From the NCBI GenBank assembly GCA_030248225.1, contig JASANE010001758.1, positions 31,707 through 95,706 of the forward strand: DNA of 64,000 nt, read 5' to 3'. Source of the DNA: Trileptium ribeirensis (lineage: Eukaryota > Nematoda > Enoplea > Enoplida > Thoracostomopsidae). Below are positions 59,601 to 64,000 of this stretch, piece by piece. Position numbers and translations under genes: made by a program. The notes under the pieces are model-generated. The model ran no database searches. It was not told the DNA's origin and saw only the letters and a list, made by a program, of their open reading frames with translations. The first letter of the stretch is position 1. Every line of letters starts with the position of its first letter.

Positions 59601-59808
59601 GGAATGTTGTATTAACACACGTATTCTCTTTGGATGTTTGTTTTCGAATTTGATATGCTATTTTACTACACCATAGCTTACAACACAATTCGCATTGTGG
59701 GACAAAATGCGTCAGCTCCATGAAATGACAAAGACATCACGTAAAGCTTTAGCGACCCTCGTTTCAAAGCTTATTATCGATCGTACTGTCAAACTCACTG
59801 TCCTAAAG
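23501..59808 (+). CDS. NOM1: NOM1, nucleolar protein with MIF4G and MA3 domains (14 exons, partial)
   Basis: Fourteen exons with GT-AG borders join in consistent phase to 697 codons with no internal stop. The order matches NOM1: basic Lys/Arg-rich N-terminal linker (exons 1-2), the DGLGYLLE-type segment (exons 2-3), an acidic/Ser region with KKKVKF (exon 4), DIYGRPLDQDGNV and RLRRLVNGVVNR leading into the MIF4G domain (exons 5-10), SGRWWVVGSSW (exon 11), and AAKQRMNTDTRRTIFCVIMS opening the MA3 domain (exons 12-14). In animals NOM1 (yeast Sgd1) is a nucleolar factor needed for small-subunit ribosome biogenesis; it binds eIF4A-type helicases through MIF4G and targets protein phosphatase 1 to the nucleolus. 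The first exon(s) with the start codon and the last exon(s) after 59808 were not found; human NOM1 is about 860 residues. Coordinates span introns; exons are listed separately. Confidence 0.93.
24292..24433 (+). CDS. NOM1: NOM1 exon 2
   Basis: Acceptor TTTCCTTGCAG, donor GTACAT at 24434. It encodes REEDKTIRRFSKKLGLNMRK and PLSFVADGLG, which parallels the EEDxEIRKLExxLGLNKR...PLSFxxDGLDY region of NOM1. Using the GT at 24434 gives DGLG-Y-LLE across the junction with exon 3, better than the GC at 24431. Confidence 0.92.
25536..26330 (+). pseudogene. Endonuclease domain of the RTE-type element
   Basis: Reading frames at 25536-25799 and 25974-26225 give MGRWNVGSMVGRNFEVAEEL, then CVQEVRWK (catalytic Glu region), GGVGILIREEL (about 25870), and IIGCYAPQSGLSEMEKDQFY (about 25980). 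The next block, normally GDFN, is frame-disrupted at about 26096-26110 as IIGG then ILMV. NSWFKNRRKVTYNSGDVSTQ (26238-26298) corresponds to the TW..P....QIDYIL end. This nuclease nicks the target DNA in intact elements. Confidence 0.75.
26374..28600 (+). pseudogene. Reverse transcriptase of the RTE-type element, split by an insertion
   Basis: The N-terminal linker and fingers lie at 26374-27300 (VKSHKAGGPSGVVQEH, about 27038; MPADWM, about 27150; LEHRLRSIIG, about 27271). After foreign sequence the domain resumes at about 28166 with MQFGFMPGRGTTNAIFIVRR, then motif A as KKAFDRVP (about 28261, one base out of frame), GVHQGSVLSPLLFATVV (about 28426), and a decayed motif C near 28510 where YADD would be expected. 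Confidence 0.75.
27299..28163. mobile_element. 0.86 kb insertion inside the RTE reverse transcriptase, CGAGCGAAGCGAG ends
   Basis: It sits between LEHRLRSIIGI and DSMQFGF, which are adjacent in related elements, so the extra sequence is foreign. The left end carries AACGAGCGAAGCGAGTTTCC and the right end CGCTCGTTTCCCCTCGCTTG, i.e. similar motifs near both ends. The interior is non-coding and contains repeated AAAATTCGAGATTTGG-type phrases (about 27738, 27903 and 27945). A weakly similar sequence (GGAGCGTAGTGAGC, then TAACTC..., GATGGATTTTC) occurs at 50929-51010. Confidence 0.6.
28650..29430 (+). pseudogene. PHD-like finger and C-terminal block of the RTE-type element
   Basis: PCGVCGKRVMTNAVQCTDCQ then KWIHARC (about 28668-28745) is a CxxC...CxxC...HxxC zinc cluster lying between RT and the C-terminus. 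It is followed by EKFDRLCYLGDTINSGGGCE (about 28855), IYKACVRSAMVYGVETW (about 29013), RMCGVNLVDRKN (about 29120) and LEVDGRRERGRP (about 29290), then DATDRKKWRNAVKS before the 3' end. This C-terminal block is conserved in RTE-like elements of many invertebrates. Frames change several times. Confidence 0.75.
29647..29763 (+). CDS. NOM1: NOM1 exon 3
   Basis: Acceptor TGTTTTAG, donor GTTAGT; phase 1 in and out. It encodes LLEICDSEGLRGSEVDSESF and a Ser-rich tail, continuing DGLGY from exon 2. Confidence 0.88.
30185..30364 (+). CDS. NOM1: NOM1 exon 4 with KVKF motif
   Basis: Acceptor TATTTTGTAG, donor GTAAGC, phase 1 in and out. An acidic stretch (EELASECSDLDWGDGD) precedes AKKKVKFGGVSF. KVKF fits the [RK]VxF docking motif by which NOM1 binds the catalytic subunit of protein phosphatase 1; human NOM1 has an RVRF at the corresponding place. 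Confidence 0.88.
30681..30915 (+). CDS. NOM1: NOM1 exon 5
   Basis: Acceptor CTTGTTATAG, donor GTGAGT; enters in phase 1, leaves in phase 2. It encodes DIYGRPLDQDGNVTVTGKSR and DQIHRLRRLVNGVVN, the lead-in helix of the MIF4G domain (KGLLNR in vertebrates). Confidence 0.93.
30916..33565 (+). other. NOM1 intron 5 with small tandem repeats
   Basis: 2.65 kb. It contains a perfect 25 bp tandem duplication (32076-32125), a pair of 60 bp blocks sharing CGTCAGTA and AATTCGCTGAAA (about 32349-32405 and 32577-32632), and about 100 bp repeats with ACCAAACTACTG at 33111 and 33210. The 189-codon open frame over 33099-33668 comes from these repeats plus exon 6 and is not a gene. Confidence 0.7.
32076..32125. 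repeat. Perfect 25 bp tandem duplication
   Basis: TTGCAAGTCAAATCGGTAAG plus AAGGC occurs twice back to back with no mismatch, implying a recent event. Confidence 0.95.
33566..33636 (+). CDS. NOM1: NOM1 exon 6
   Basis: Acceptor TTATTTTTAG, donor GTAAGG. A 71-base exon; with exon 5 it reads NR-LSESNLRSAVVQIESAYK, matching NRLSExNMxSIxxQLExxY at the start of the MIF4G domain. Confidence 0.93.
33831..34187. mobile_element. CTGGCCTGTCCACAGT inverted-repeat element, copy 1
   Basis: Perfect 16 bp terminal inverted repeats: CTGGCCTGTCCACAGT at 33831-33846 and ACTGTGGACAGGCCAG at 34172-34187. The interior is G/C-rich near both ends with CCCATGTTC-type blocks and AT-rich in the middle. No ORF. A clear target duplication is not visible; flanks are AATAC and AGTAA. 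A second, inverted copy is at 62543-62928. Confidence 0.85.
34225..34785. repeat. Dispersed repeat family A, copy 2 (left part)
   Basis: Aligns with 2538-3130 from GTGGAGATTGTGTGTTGCAG onward, through TTTTCATGGTCTTGGGCTCA, TTGGTTTTATTTCATA and GGTTCCTCGA. It breaks at 34785, where a CTGGGCT element is inserted, and resumes at about 35162. Confidence 0.8.
34786..35161 (+). mobile_element. CTGGGCT short inverted-repeat element, copy 2
   Basis: Left end CTGGGCTCCCCAAATTGGGG. The right end reaches GGAGAG (35160-35165) and lacks the final CCCAG, so exact length is uncertain by a few bases. It interrupts repeat A: the uninterrupted copy near 2755-2775 reads CTTCGCGGAAGCAAGGTTAT, here split as CTTCATGTAACCA, element, AAGCATGGTTAT. 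AACCA and AAGCA fit a 5 bp target duplication. Confidence 0.75.
35162..35540. repeat. Dispersed repeat family A, continuation after the insertion
   Basis: GGTTATTTTTATCTTAACCT, TTGGTTTTATTTCATAGTAA, GATAAGTGC and CGGGGGCATG match 2765-3075 and also repeat 34441-34710. Family A therefore contains a tandem unit of about 340 bp. Confidence 0.75.
35541..36660. other. NOM1 intron 6, part without recognised features
   Basis: Non-coding AT-rich sequence. Short open frames at 35612-35912 on both strands have no domain. Confidence 0.5.
36678..36838. repeat. Relic duplicate of the intron 6/exon 7 boundary
   Basis: Matches 36867-37035 with an offset of about 201 bp: CATTCGAGGTAGAAATACCC, then AATAATGCC, CAGGTAC, CCTGTACTTACTTTCTAG and GGAAGTCTGTTCTGAT, versus ATTCGAGCTAGAGATACACA ... 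CCTGTATTTGTTTTCTAG and TGAAGACTGTTCTGAT. It includes a decoy acceptor (AG at 36796-36797) and about 18 bases of exon 7, after which the frame fails. Confidence 0.8.
36999..37127 (+). CDS. NOM1: NOM1 exon 7
   Basis: Acceptor TGTTTTCTAG, donor GTAAGG. It encodes LFKSCLLHDPLPKRLMLEHA then LFVSLLYSTVSADI, which parallels the MIF4G segment ACVxxxxMPxRLMMEHVLLVSILHHTV. Phase 1 in and out. Confidence 0.95.
37128..38204 (+). other. NOM1 intron 7
   Basis: 1.08 kb GT-AG intron; nothing else recognised. Confidence 0.85.
38205..38347 (+). CDS. NOM1: NOM1 exon 8
   Basis: Acceptor CTATTTTATAG, donor GTGAGT; phase 1 in, phase 0 out. It encodes SCIVESLVSKYDDWRP and LDNCLVFLCHLVDFK, matching AHFLEAVVRKFD...CDNLFTIIAHLYNFH of the family, with a small acidic insert between. 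Confidence 0.93.
39974..40372. repeat. Minisatellite with 36 bp unit and 185 bp higher-order repeat
   Basis: Units start TGTAGGTAATTG at 39974, 40011 and 40047, with a TAGGTGACTGG variant at 40083 (spacing 36-37). A whole block recurs about 185 bp later: GAAAAGAACCAGAAATCAC at 40022 and 40207, AATTGGAACGAATTAGAAAT twice, GGTGACTGGAACAAAT twice. TA-rich tracts separate blocks. Confidence 0.9.
42900..43020 (+). promoter_or_regulatory. Possible retroelement-type core promoter
   Basis: TATTTAAG at 42911-42918 is followed by GC-richer sequence and TTTAGTCTGACTTCGGC about 30 bases downstream, resembling the TATA-initiator arrangement of LTR elements. No coding region follows, so a solo or decayed LTR is one reading; chance is another. 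Confidence 0.2.
43790..44150. repeat. Imperfect tandem repeat of about 142 bp
   Basis: ATATCGCGTCGGAA, (A)CA(C)AAACCCGAC and an ACTCCAGG/CCTCCAAG/CTTCCAGG-AATTTT block recur. ATATCGCGTCGG is at about 43894 and 44036. Three partial units are visible and strongly diverged. Confidence 0.65.
47581..47877. mobile_element. Short element with imperfect inverted ends (CTGCGTTCACAC)
   Basis: Left end CTGCGTTCACACGGTTAAAC; the right end read on the other strand is CTGTGTTCGGACACATTTAAAC. Sub-terminal GTGTGAAAAC (about 47673) and TTTTCACACTAC (about 47799) are also inverted. 297 bp, no ORF, lies 42 bp upstream of exon 9. Target duplication not clear. Confidence 0.5.
47920..48119 (+). CDS. NOM1: NOM1 exon 9
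   Basis: Acceptor CTTTGTTTAG, donor GTAAGC; phase 0 in, phase 2 out. It encodes VLIFDLLKELILEF, then VEYILSMLETAGFTLRKEDP, the best conserved helix pair of NOM1 MIF4G (LLIFDILKKL...IELILLMLKNVGFSLRKDD). Confidence 0.97.
48978..49241 (-). mobile_element. tRNA-derived SINE with 15 bp target duplication
   Basis: The - strand starts GTGGCCGCGTGGCCGAGTGG, which contains a pol III A box (TGGCCGAGTGG). GATTTCGAATCC (B box) lies about 50 bases later; together they form a Ser/Leu-tRNA-like head. A non-tRNA body follows (CTTGGGCAAGGGATTCAGCC, ACAATTGCTTCGC), resembling central domains shared by many invertebrate SINEs. Direct repeats TTGTTTGAAATAAGT at 48963-48977 and 49242-49256 are exact, so this insertion is fairly recent and LINE-mobilised. 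Confidence 0.85.
50043..50425 (+). mobile_element. CTGGGCT short inverted-repeat element, copy 3
   Basis: Left end TTGGGCCCACCAAATTT, right end GGTGGAGAGCCCTG. Both ends differ from the consensus at a base or two. Flanked by TATTAA at 50037-50042 and 50426-50431, an exact 6 bp direct repeat. Interior order is as in the other copies (TAAAATTCCTT, TTGTCAA, CAAAATCGC, AACATGATTTTT analogues, TTGGCAAAGTTTT). Confidence 0.75.
50674..50801 (+). CDS. NOM1: NOM1 exon 10
   Basis: Acceptor TTTATTTACAG, donor GTATGC. Joined to exon 9 it reads N-SRTRFMLDVLMAVKNNNVAK, matching TRIRFMLETMLALKNND at the end of MIF4G. Leaves in phase 1. Confidence 0.95.
50802..52466 (+). other. NOM1 intron 10
   Basis: The stretch 50920-51420 has repeat-like sequence (GGACGGAGCGTAGTGAGC, TAACTCTTCAACAAATTGAT) weakly similar in layout to the insertion at 27299-28163. 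Otherwise unremarkable. Confidence 0.6.
52467..52580 (+). CDS. NOM1: NOM1 exon 11
   Basis: Acceptor ATCATTTTAG, donor GTAACC. It encodes LRVTLSDLRNASRSGRWWVV then GSSWDP, matching LRVSWDSVL...GRWWIVGSAW, the linker between MIF4G and MA3. Confidence 0.97.
52929..53101 (+). CDS. NOM1: NOM1 exon 12
   Basis: Acceptor ATGGTTATAG, donor GTACAT; phase 1 in, 0 out. A low-conservation Gln/Ser/Thr stretch leads to LALAAKQRMNTDTRRTIFCV, matching ELARKQRMNTDIRRNIFCTIM at the opening of MA3. The frame stays open 47 codons into the intron. Confidence 0.96.
54808..54972 (+). CDS. NOM1: NOM1 exon 13 (MA3 domain)
   Basis: Acceptor ATATTATAG, donor GTTAGT; 55 codons, phase 0. It encodes DYLDAFEKLLRLRYSGTVER, EIIHICVHCCITESKFNPYY and FCAFNKRFQ, matching DFLDAFEKLLKLxLKxxQEREIIHVLMDCCxQEKxxNPFY...KFCEYERRFQ. 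Confidence 0.98.
55316..55435 (+). repeat. 54 bp in-frame tandem duplication inside a both-strand open stretch
   Basis: GAAATCGATGGGAAATTTAG at 55316 and GAAATCGACGGGAATTTTAG at 55370, with a third start at 55424. The period is 18 codons. The + strand is open from 55184 to a stop at 55523 but has no ATG; the - strand is open at 55515-55240. No domain is recognised; the open frames may simply follow from a repeat length divisible by three. Confidence 0.8.
57195..59220 (+). pseudogene. RTE-like reverse transcriptase fragment (schistosome-element-like)
   Basis: In order: LPGELWKFGGESLAGAFTKL (about 57297), LEAIIISVRLRIYRNSETRE (about 57492), NQAGFRPRRGCVDQIFALRQ (about 57550) and MVELRNEFKRP. 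A decayed motif A follows (VYFSAALD, about 57657), then LTFADDIAL with the FADD box at 57953-57964, YLGSEISP (about 58127), VYMACVRSVLLYGCETWLLK (about 58266), and RNRRLIWL broken at 58476. After a 413 bp insertion, LGHVLRMPPRRVPRR and TTWKRQPGGVRLTCRRACFN (58888 onward) complete the C-terminus. The endonuclease is absent, as in a 5'-truncated insertion. The blocks resemble elements common in flatworms, though related elements occur elsewhere. Confidence 0.8.
58477..58889 (-). mobile_element. CTGGGCT short inverted-repeat element, copy 4 (nested)
   Basis: Reversed relative to the other copies. Ends are CTGGGCTCTCCATTCGC and AATTTGGAAAGCCCAG, which pair over 11 of 12 terminal bases. Exact 5 bp target duplication TGGCT at 58472-58476 and 58890-58894. 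It falls inside the TGG-CTG (Trp-Leu) codons of the RTE-like C-terminal block; removing element plus one TGGCT restores the conserved RRLIWLGHVLRMP reading. Confidence 0.92.
59677..59808 (+). CDS. NOM1: NOM1 exon 14, last one visible
   Basis: Acceptor CACCATAG (weak pyrimidine tract), donor GTAAAT; 44 codons, phase 0. It encodes TTQFALWDKMRQLHEM, then LATLVSKLIIDRTVKLTVLK, matching MTFQFSIWDKF..L...NLVHLVAHLLKTKSLSLSILK. The family continues about 100 residues further, so at least one more exon lies beyond the window or was missed. Confidence 0.95.
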
Positions 59809-60890
59809 GTAAATCAATTATTATTAATTGCACTTTGATACATTTAACTGGATATTTACACAATAGCCGCCTGAACGTTACCGTCAATGCTATAACAAGG
59901 CTACATAAAGTAATAAAAATTGCGTCATATCAAAGTTTTTTCAAGTAAATATTTCGCAAATAAAAAAACGGCTAGCTGAAAACTCGACTATAATAGTAAT
60001 GGTACTATTTTATTTCTAGATGCTGCGCTGAGACCGTTGTTTTTACTTACTAGCTAGCCAAATCATTCAAACCATGACTGATAGTTAGATCAAACGAAAC
60101 AAAAAACTAATAAACTCAAATGATATGAATCTTTCATGGCTGAACCCTAAACAAGACAGAGTATTGTTTGCAAAGATAATGACTATAGCAGTAACATTCA
60201 GACGGTTCTGGTACATAAGATATTTCCACCTCCTCTTTCGCAGCCATTGGGATGAACTTATTATTATATTTTTTTTATTTTTTTTACTAATTTTTTTCAT
60301 TTTTTTTTCTTTTGAAAAAAAAAATTTTCAAAAAATTTTTGTATTCGTTTGCCACAAAATCAATAGGCACATACTAAAAACGTGACCCAAATAAAACCAA
60401 CAATTCCACACGTCCATAAATTATGCCAATAAAATATTCAGGAATATTGGTCGAGAATATTGCTTTTTTGCAATCTATGTCATCGTTTGGACGACGGTAT
60501 AATATGCAGCGTATAAGCAATCCCAATTTCAAAATTTAAACTAAATATCGCCGGCTTCCTTAAGCTATACTAACAACAGCAATAACTAAGCGATTTTGAC
60601 ACAGTTTTGCTCTCTTATTCAGTAGTTGGTGTGACAATGTATTGAGAAACAAGGTTGTAGGTCTCGTCTAGACGAACACAACAGATATGCAACATTTTTG
60701 AGATGATGCCTATGTTTTTGAGATGCAGGTTAAAAACTTTTGCCTTCGGTTCCAAAATGAAGGTTACTATAATTAAAGGGGTCTTCCTTACCCCATGGGT
60801 GAGTGTTGTGGTAAAGCCTATATAGCTTCACGGGCAAGACTATAAGCTAGATAGATAGACTGTGGGTAACGGTGTGATAATTTTGCACAG
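59809..60890. other. NOM1 intron 14 start, nothing coding recognised
   Basis: Includes a long A/T homopolymer tract (60266-60345: T runs, then TTTTGAAAAAAAAAATTTTC and a second T run). No match to the missing NOM1 C-terminus was found here. Confidence 0.6.
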
Positions 60891-61204
60891 GTCCAATAGT
60901 AGGACCGTTTGCATCACCATATTCTAATTCTTATAAACCCACATCAAACCTCTGAGTTCTTAAAGAGGGCATTTAATAGATTATGCCCAGTTAAAACATG
61001 TGTCGCAATCCGAAATCTGTCTTTTCTGACCTTCCATAAGAAACGAGATCTCCTAAGATTGACTTCAGGAAAGAAAATCCTTTGTCTGCCTGCAATTTGT
61101 TGCCTCTCTCCATCGTCTAGCTTGTTATCCAGACAGAGACCTCTCCAGCGTGGTCTTCACTGTGGAAGAGGAAACTGGAACACGGGGTTCCGGCCCAAAC
61201 ACCT

Positions 61205-61594
61205 TCAGTAAAGCTCCTTTGTTGCAAGGCTGTCTACAATTTCGTTACCCCTAATGACTGAGTGTCCGTTGACCCAGGACAAACAGAGCACATTTTCAGC
61301 ACATAATCTATTTAATTTCTTATGGCATTGAAGAACAGTGGCTGACAATACTACCGGTTTCTGTTGAGCCTTAAGGGCAGCCTGGCTGTCACTAAAAATC
61401 CAAATATTCCTTTCTCTAGTACATTGTTCCACGAGATGTTCGGCACATCTACAAATTGCAACAATTTCTGACTGGAAAATTGTTGCCTTGAACCCTAGTG
61501 GAAAGTGCAATTTATTTGTATTATCAATAACGGCTCCTGTCCCTACTCTAACTCCACCATCTATGTCCGTGAGGGAACCATCAGTATAGCACAC
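61205..61594 (-). pseudogene. RNase H domain of the minus-strand I-type element
   Basis: An open frame of 129 codons reads MCYTDGSLTDIDGGVRVGTG, FQSEIVAICRCAEHLVEQ, IWIFSDSQAALKAQQ and WVNGHSVIRGNEIVDSLA. All four catalytic acid positions are in place (D of YTDGS, E of QSEI, D of FSDSQ, D of NEIVDSLA), so this domain itself is not obviously broken even though the element is. Confidence 0.92.
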
Positions 61595-61680
61595 AGTATC
61601 GCCATCTGTCTGGGTTCCCTCATGTCTAACACATCATTTCCTATTCCAAAAGAAAAATCTTATTCTGTCCGTTGGCATGA

Positions 61681-62510
61681 CTATAGTATCACATTTGCTT
61701 CGGGCGAATCTTTGGAACCTCTAACATCCACTATATTCGCAACCCATAGCCCAGTGGTTCTCAGGTGGTAGTGGCTTTCAACTGCCATTTGATCAATAAT
61801 GGTATTAATAAGTCTAAATCTCATAAGGGCCTCAAAGCCTTCCAGAGGAGCAGAACGGAGTAGACCTGTAATCATACGACAGGCCAGACTGTGAGGCTTC
61901 AAAAGTTTCCTCAAATAAGTTTTCAATTGCTTCTGTGCCACCACATAGCATAGCCTTAAGTTAGAGATGGAAGCATTAGCAAAGAGAAGTTATATTGCGT
62001 TCTGAAAATGCCTGTTCGATATGATATCTCTCTCATTTTTGAGTCTAGATACAACCCTAAATATTTTACGCTATCACAAGGCCTCAAAATAGTACAGCTC
62101 AAGGTTATGTCCCTGTATTCAGCCCTTGATCTCTTACGAGCGATAACCATAAGATTTGTTTTGCTCGAACATACCGAGAGACCTCTCCTACTACTCCAAC
62201 GTAGCATAAGTTAAGCGCATTCTGCATACGTCTACACGCCACACCCAAAGGTGTGGCTGAGTACAGTAGGAAAACATCATCCCAGTAAATAATACTCAAA
62301 ACTCTCGATTTGTCAAAATAAGCCAAAAGATCGTCCACAACTAAGCTCCACAGCAAGGGTGATAGTATACCTTCTTGCGGGAAAAGCCCCTAGTAGCTCT
62401 GGCCATGGTAGTTGTCTTGCATAGTTTTGCCAGAACAATTCTTGAGTTAAACAGGTTACTTAGTCAGTTCTTACTATATATGGATATACACCATCAACCC
62501 CCGGCGATTT
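61681..62510 (-). pseudogene. Reverse transcriptase of the minus-strand I-type element
   Basis: Starts near 62510 with NSFHNSKSPGVDGVYP. LWSLVVDDLLAYFDKSRVLS (62350 region) is the block after the motif-B loop; the catalytic box is read as IIYWDDVFLL, so YADD has become YWDD. VKYLGLYLDSKMR (about 62080) and the thumb region FEALMRFRLINTIIDQMAVE (about 61835-61775) follow. About 110 codons between the first two blocks (62510-62360), including motif A, are missing or unreadable. Confidence 0.8.
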
Positions 62511-62542
62511 CGAATTGTGAAAGGAATTGATCCTCTGTATAG

Positions 62543-62928
62543 CTGGCCTGTCTACAGCCCTCCGAAAAGTGGGGGTCGCGGAACTTCGGGTATCTCCCAT
62601 GTTCATTCTCGGTGAAAATTTCAAAATGGGTGAGTTGGAATAAATTTTGAATAAAAATACTAAATATTTCTATATTTTCATGTAGTTTTACTGTCGTGAG
62701 TGTATTTTCAAGTTATAAAAAGACGTTTTAATATTATTAATGGTGGTAATTAATGTTTAAAAACAATTTGCCAACAAAAAACAGAAAAAATTCAGACAAA
62801 AAATTTTTGGATCTCGTTGAACATGGGGAGTTTCGGCCCAGTGGAGACGCGGACATGGGGGAAAATTACGCGAACATGGGGGGGATTTGGAACGTGTGGG
62901 TTACTTCACCCCACTATGGACAGGCCAA
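62543..62928. mobile_element. CTGGCCTGTCCACAGT inverted-repeat element, copy 2 (nested)
   Basis: Ends are CTGGCCTGTCTACAG and, read on the other strand, TTGGCCTGTCCATAG. It is the inverted counterpart of 33831-34187: its right half contains CCCATGTTC-type blocks in the same order as the left half of copy 1. Flanks TATAG and TATTG match in 4 of 5 bases. It interrupts the I-type element between endonuclease and RT. Confidence 0.85.
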
Positions 62929-63320
62929 TATTGTCACCAAGTTAGTTATTTACATCAGATGCTTACTTTTGTGATCCTATGAGTCTCCATCATTCTAGAC
63001 CGCGGCGGGGTTTGAAAAACTCGGACCGACAATGGGTAGACTTCATCGTCATAAGTGTTCCATAGTCGTCAGAAGTGACCCGACCATCTACATTGATTAC
63101 TGTACCCAAACTTACTAGAGGCCTGATCTCAAGTATCTTTTTCATACAAGAATTTTCGGTTTGCTATTAACCTTATCACAAAATCTCATCCAACTCAAGT
63201 CTCTTTCCCTCATGAATCATCCGCTTATAAGTACGCTGTTGTTGTCTATACCTGTCCCATTCTCTCTGAGTCTGACAGTGTCTTGCCTTGAGGCCTTACG
63301 TACTTTCTTGCGATGTGATT

Positions 63321-63989
63321 TTATCCACTATTCTGCCAGCGATTCCTATTGTTACTATAGGATTTCTTCTGACATGACATTTTGCACGAAGCTTCTTGTA
63401 CGCTAATCAGAAGAGACACGGCTTGGTCCAGCTGGTACCGCATTATGATATGCTCTGGAAATTCAGCATCTAAAAGTTTCTCTGATACCAGTTGCGTAAA
63501 AATAGCACCATCCAGACTTCTAATGTTAACCCTGTGTTGCTCAATCGTATCATTAACATTTACTAAATCAAAAAGAATAAATCTGTGATCAGATTCTGAA
63601 TAGACCTCCGACACACACCACCCTCTCCCACCAGCAACTTTGGTAATTGCAAACGTTATATCCAGCACTCCCTTCTAGCGCGGGTGACAAACGTTGGAAT
63701 ACATCCAACATCCAAGTCTCTAGGCATCATGTAACTTACCAGGTCTTGTCCCGCTATCATTTATACTAGTGCTACTTCATATTGTGTGTTGAACGTTACC
63801 ATCACATCCTATAATGACACTAAAGTTCCTTCCATTTGTGTAATTCTCCAATCTTATACTTTGTGTTACCACATTAGATCCAACCTCGTGTTTAAGATAG
63901 AGAGAAGCAAGGTACAACTCAACCCTGCGACCTCCTACAAACCACTCTATTTTCACTACTGTACAATCTTTGCTACATAAATGATTCAT
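63321..63989 (-). pseudogene. Endonuclease domain of the minus-strand I-type element
   Basis: Frame 63989-63777 includes LYLASLYLKHEV and FSVIIGCDGNVQHT (the GDxN metal site, here CDGN). Frame 63668-63321 opens MLDITFAITKVAGGRGW and continues VSEVYSESDHRFILFDL, with SDH holding the catalytic Asp-His. This is the APE-type nuclease of I/R1-group elements. The part between them is frame-broken. Confidence 0.8.
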
Positions 63990-64000
63990 ATTAACTGCCA

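Larger units (their letters stand above)
54973..59676 (+). other. NOM1 intron 13 with RTE-like fragment and repeats
   Basis: 4.7 kb. It contains a 54 bp tandem duplication in a both-strand open stretch (55184-55525), imperfect repeats with TTTTTCGGGCCCG/TTTTCAGGCCCG (about 56591 and 56755), and the RTE-like fragment 57195-59220 with a nested inverted-repeat element. 55530-56560 shows nothing. Confidence 0.75.
60891..64000 (-). mobile_element. I-type non-LTR retrotransposon, minus strand, decayed
   Basis: Running from the right edge leftward: endonuclease (63989-63321), RT (62510-61680), RNase H (61594-61205) and a C-terminal tail to about 60895 with a CDTC segment suggestive of the terminal zinc knuckle. 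It is in the intron following NOM1 exon 14 and opposite to the gene. Stops and frameshifts are frequent. The RT resembles the left-edge element (LVVDDLL versus LVVNNII after LW), so both edges carry the same group in opposite orientation. Confidence 0.85.

Noticed and set aside
60125..60385. Phe-rich 86-codon frame, possible membrane protein
   Set aside because: Produced by a T homopolymer tract.
59809..60890. Missing NOM1 C-terminal exon
   Set aside because: No frame resembling the VVEFSELDKP-type continuation was found here; left unassigned.
61505..61771. + strand frame opposite RNase H
   Set aside because: Antisense of the I-type element coding strand, which matches RNase H and RT clearly.

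Overview
This is a metazoan (invertebrate) nuclear genomic window. It holds one intron-rich protein-coding gene, is AT-rich overall, and is packed with decayed transposable elements and short repeats. The organism cannot be named from this window alone. The retroelement mixture (I-type, CR1/Jockey-type, RTE-type and Gypsy-type) and one schistosome-like reverse transcriptase fragment would fit a flatworm, a nematode or another small invertebrate. No bacterial-style operon, CRISPR array or functional stand-alone tRNA gene was seen.

The only host gene I can support is a NOM1 orthologue (nucleolar MIF4G-domain protein 1) on the + strand. Fourteen exons from 23501 to 59808 join in a consistent phase into 697 codons covering the basic N-terminal linker, a PP1-docking-like KVKF motif, the MIF4G domain and most of the MA3 domain. 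The start codon exon and the last C-terminal exons are not identified. The introns (0.35 to 9.6 kb) carry most of the repeats.

Layout. 1-2240: decayed I-type retrotransposon (+). 2300-3150: CR1-type endonuclease scrap and a dispersed repeat (family A). 3130-8300: Gypsy-type material on the - strand (RNase H, RT, protease, then an env-like remnant and a possible LTR promoter). 10990-20900: more - strand remnants, with a Gag-like stretch at 19500-20900, interrupted by a 4.1 kb CR1-like element (12254-16336, +) and a small inverted-repeat element. 21077-23320: two tandem copies of a 1 kb repeat. 23501-59808: NOM1. Intron 2 contains an RTE-type element (about 24850-29490) that is itself split by a 0.9 kb insertion. 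Introns 5 to 13 contain two families of short terminal-inverted-repeat elements, a tRNA-derived SINE, minisatellites and a second RTE-like fragment. 60890-64000: another I-type retrotransposon (-), interrupted by a short inverted-repeat element.

The most interesting items are: (i) a four-copy, non-autonomous family with CTGGGCT termini and 5-6 bp target duplications, one copy splitting an RTE reading frame so that the empty site can be inferred; (ii) a second family with perfect 16 bp termini; (iii) a relic duplication of the NOM1 intron 6/exon 7 boundary that leaves a decoy splice acceptor; and (iv) a - strand env-like remnant lying upstream of a pol remnant, the reverse of the usual order. 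Everything rests on reading by eye; no database search was possible.
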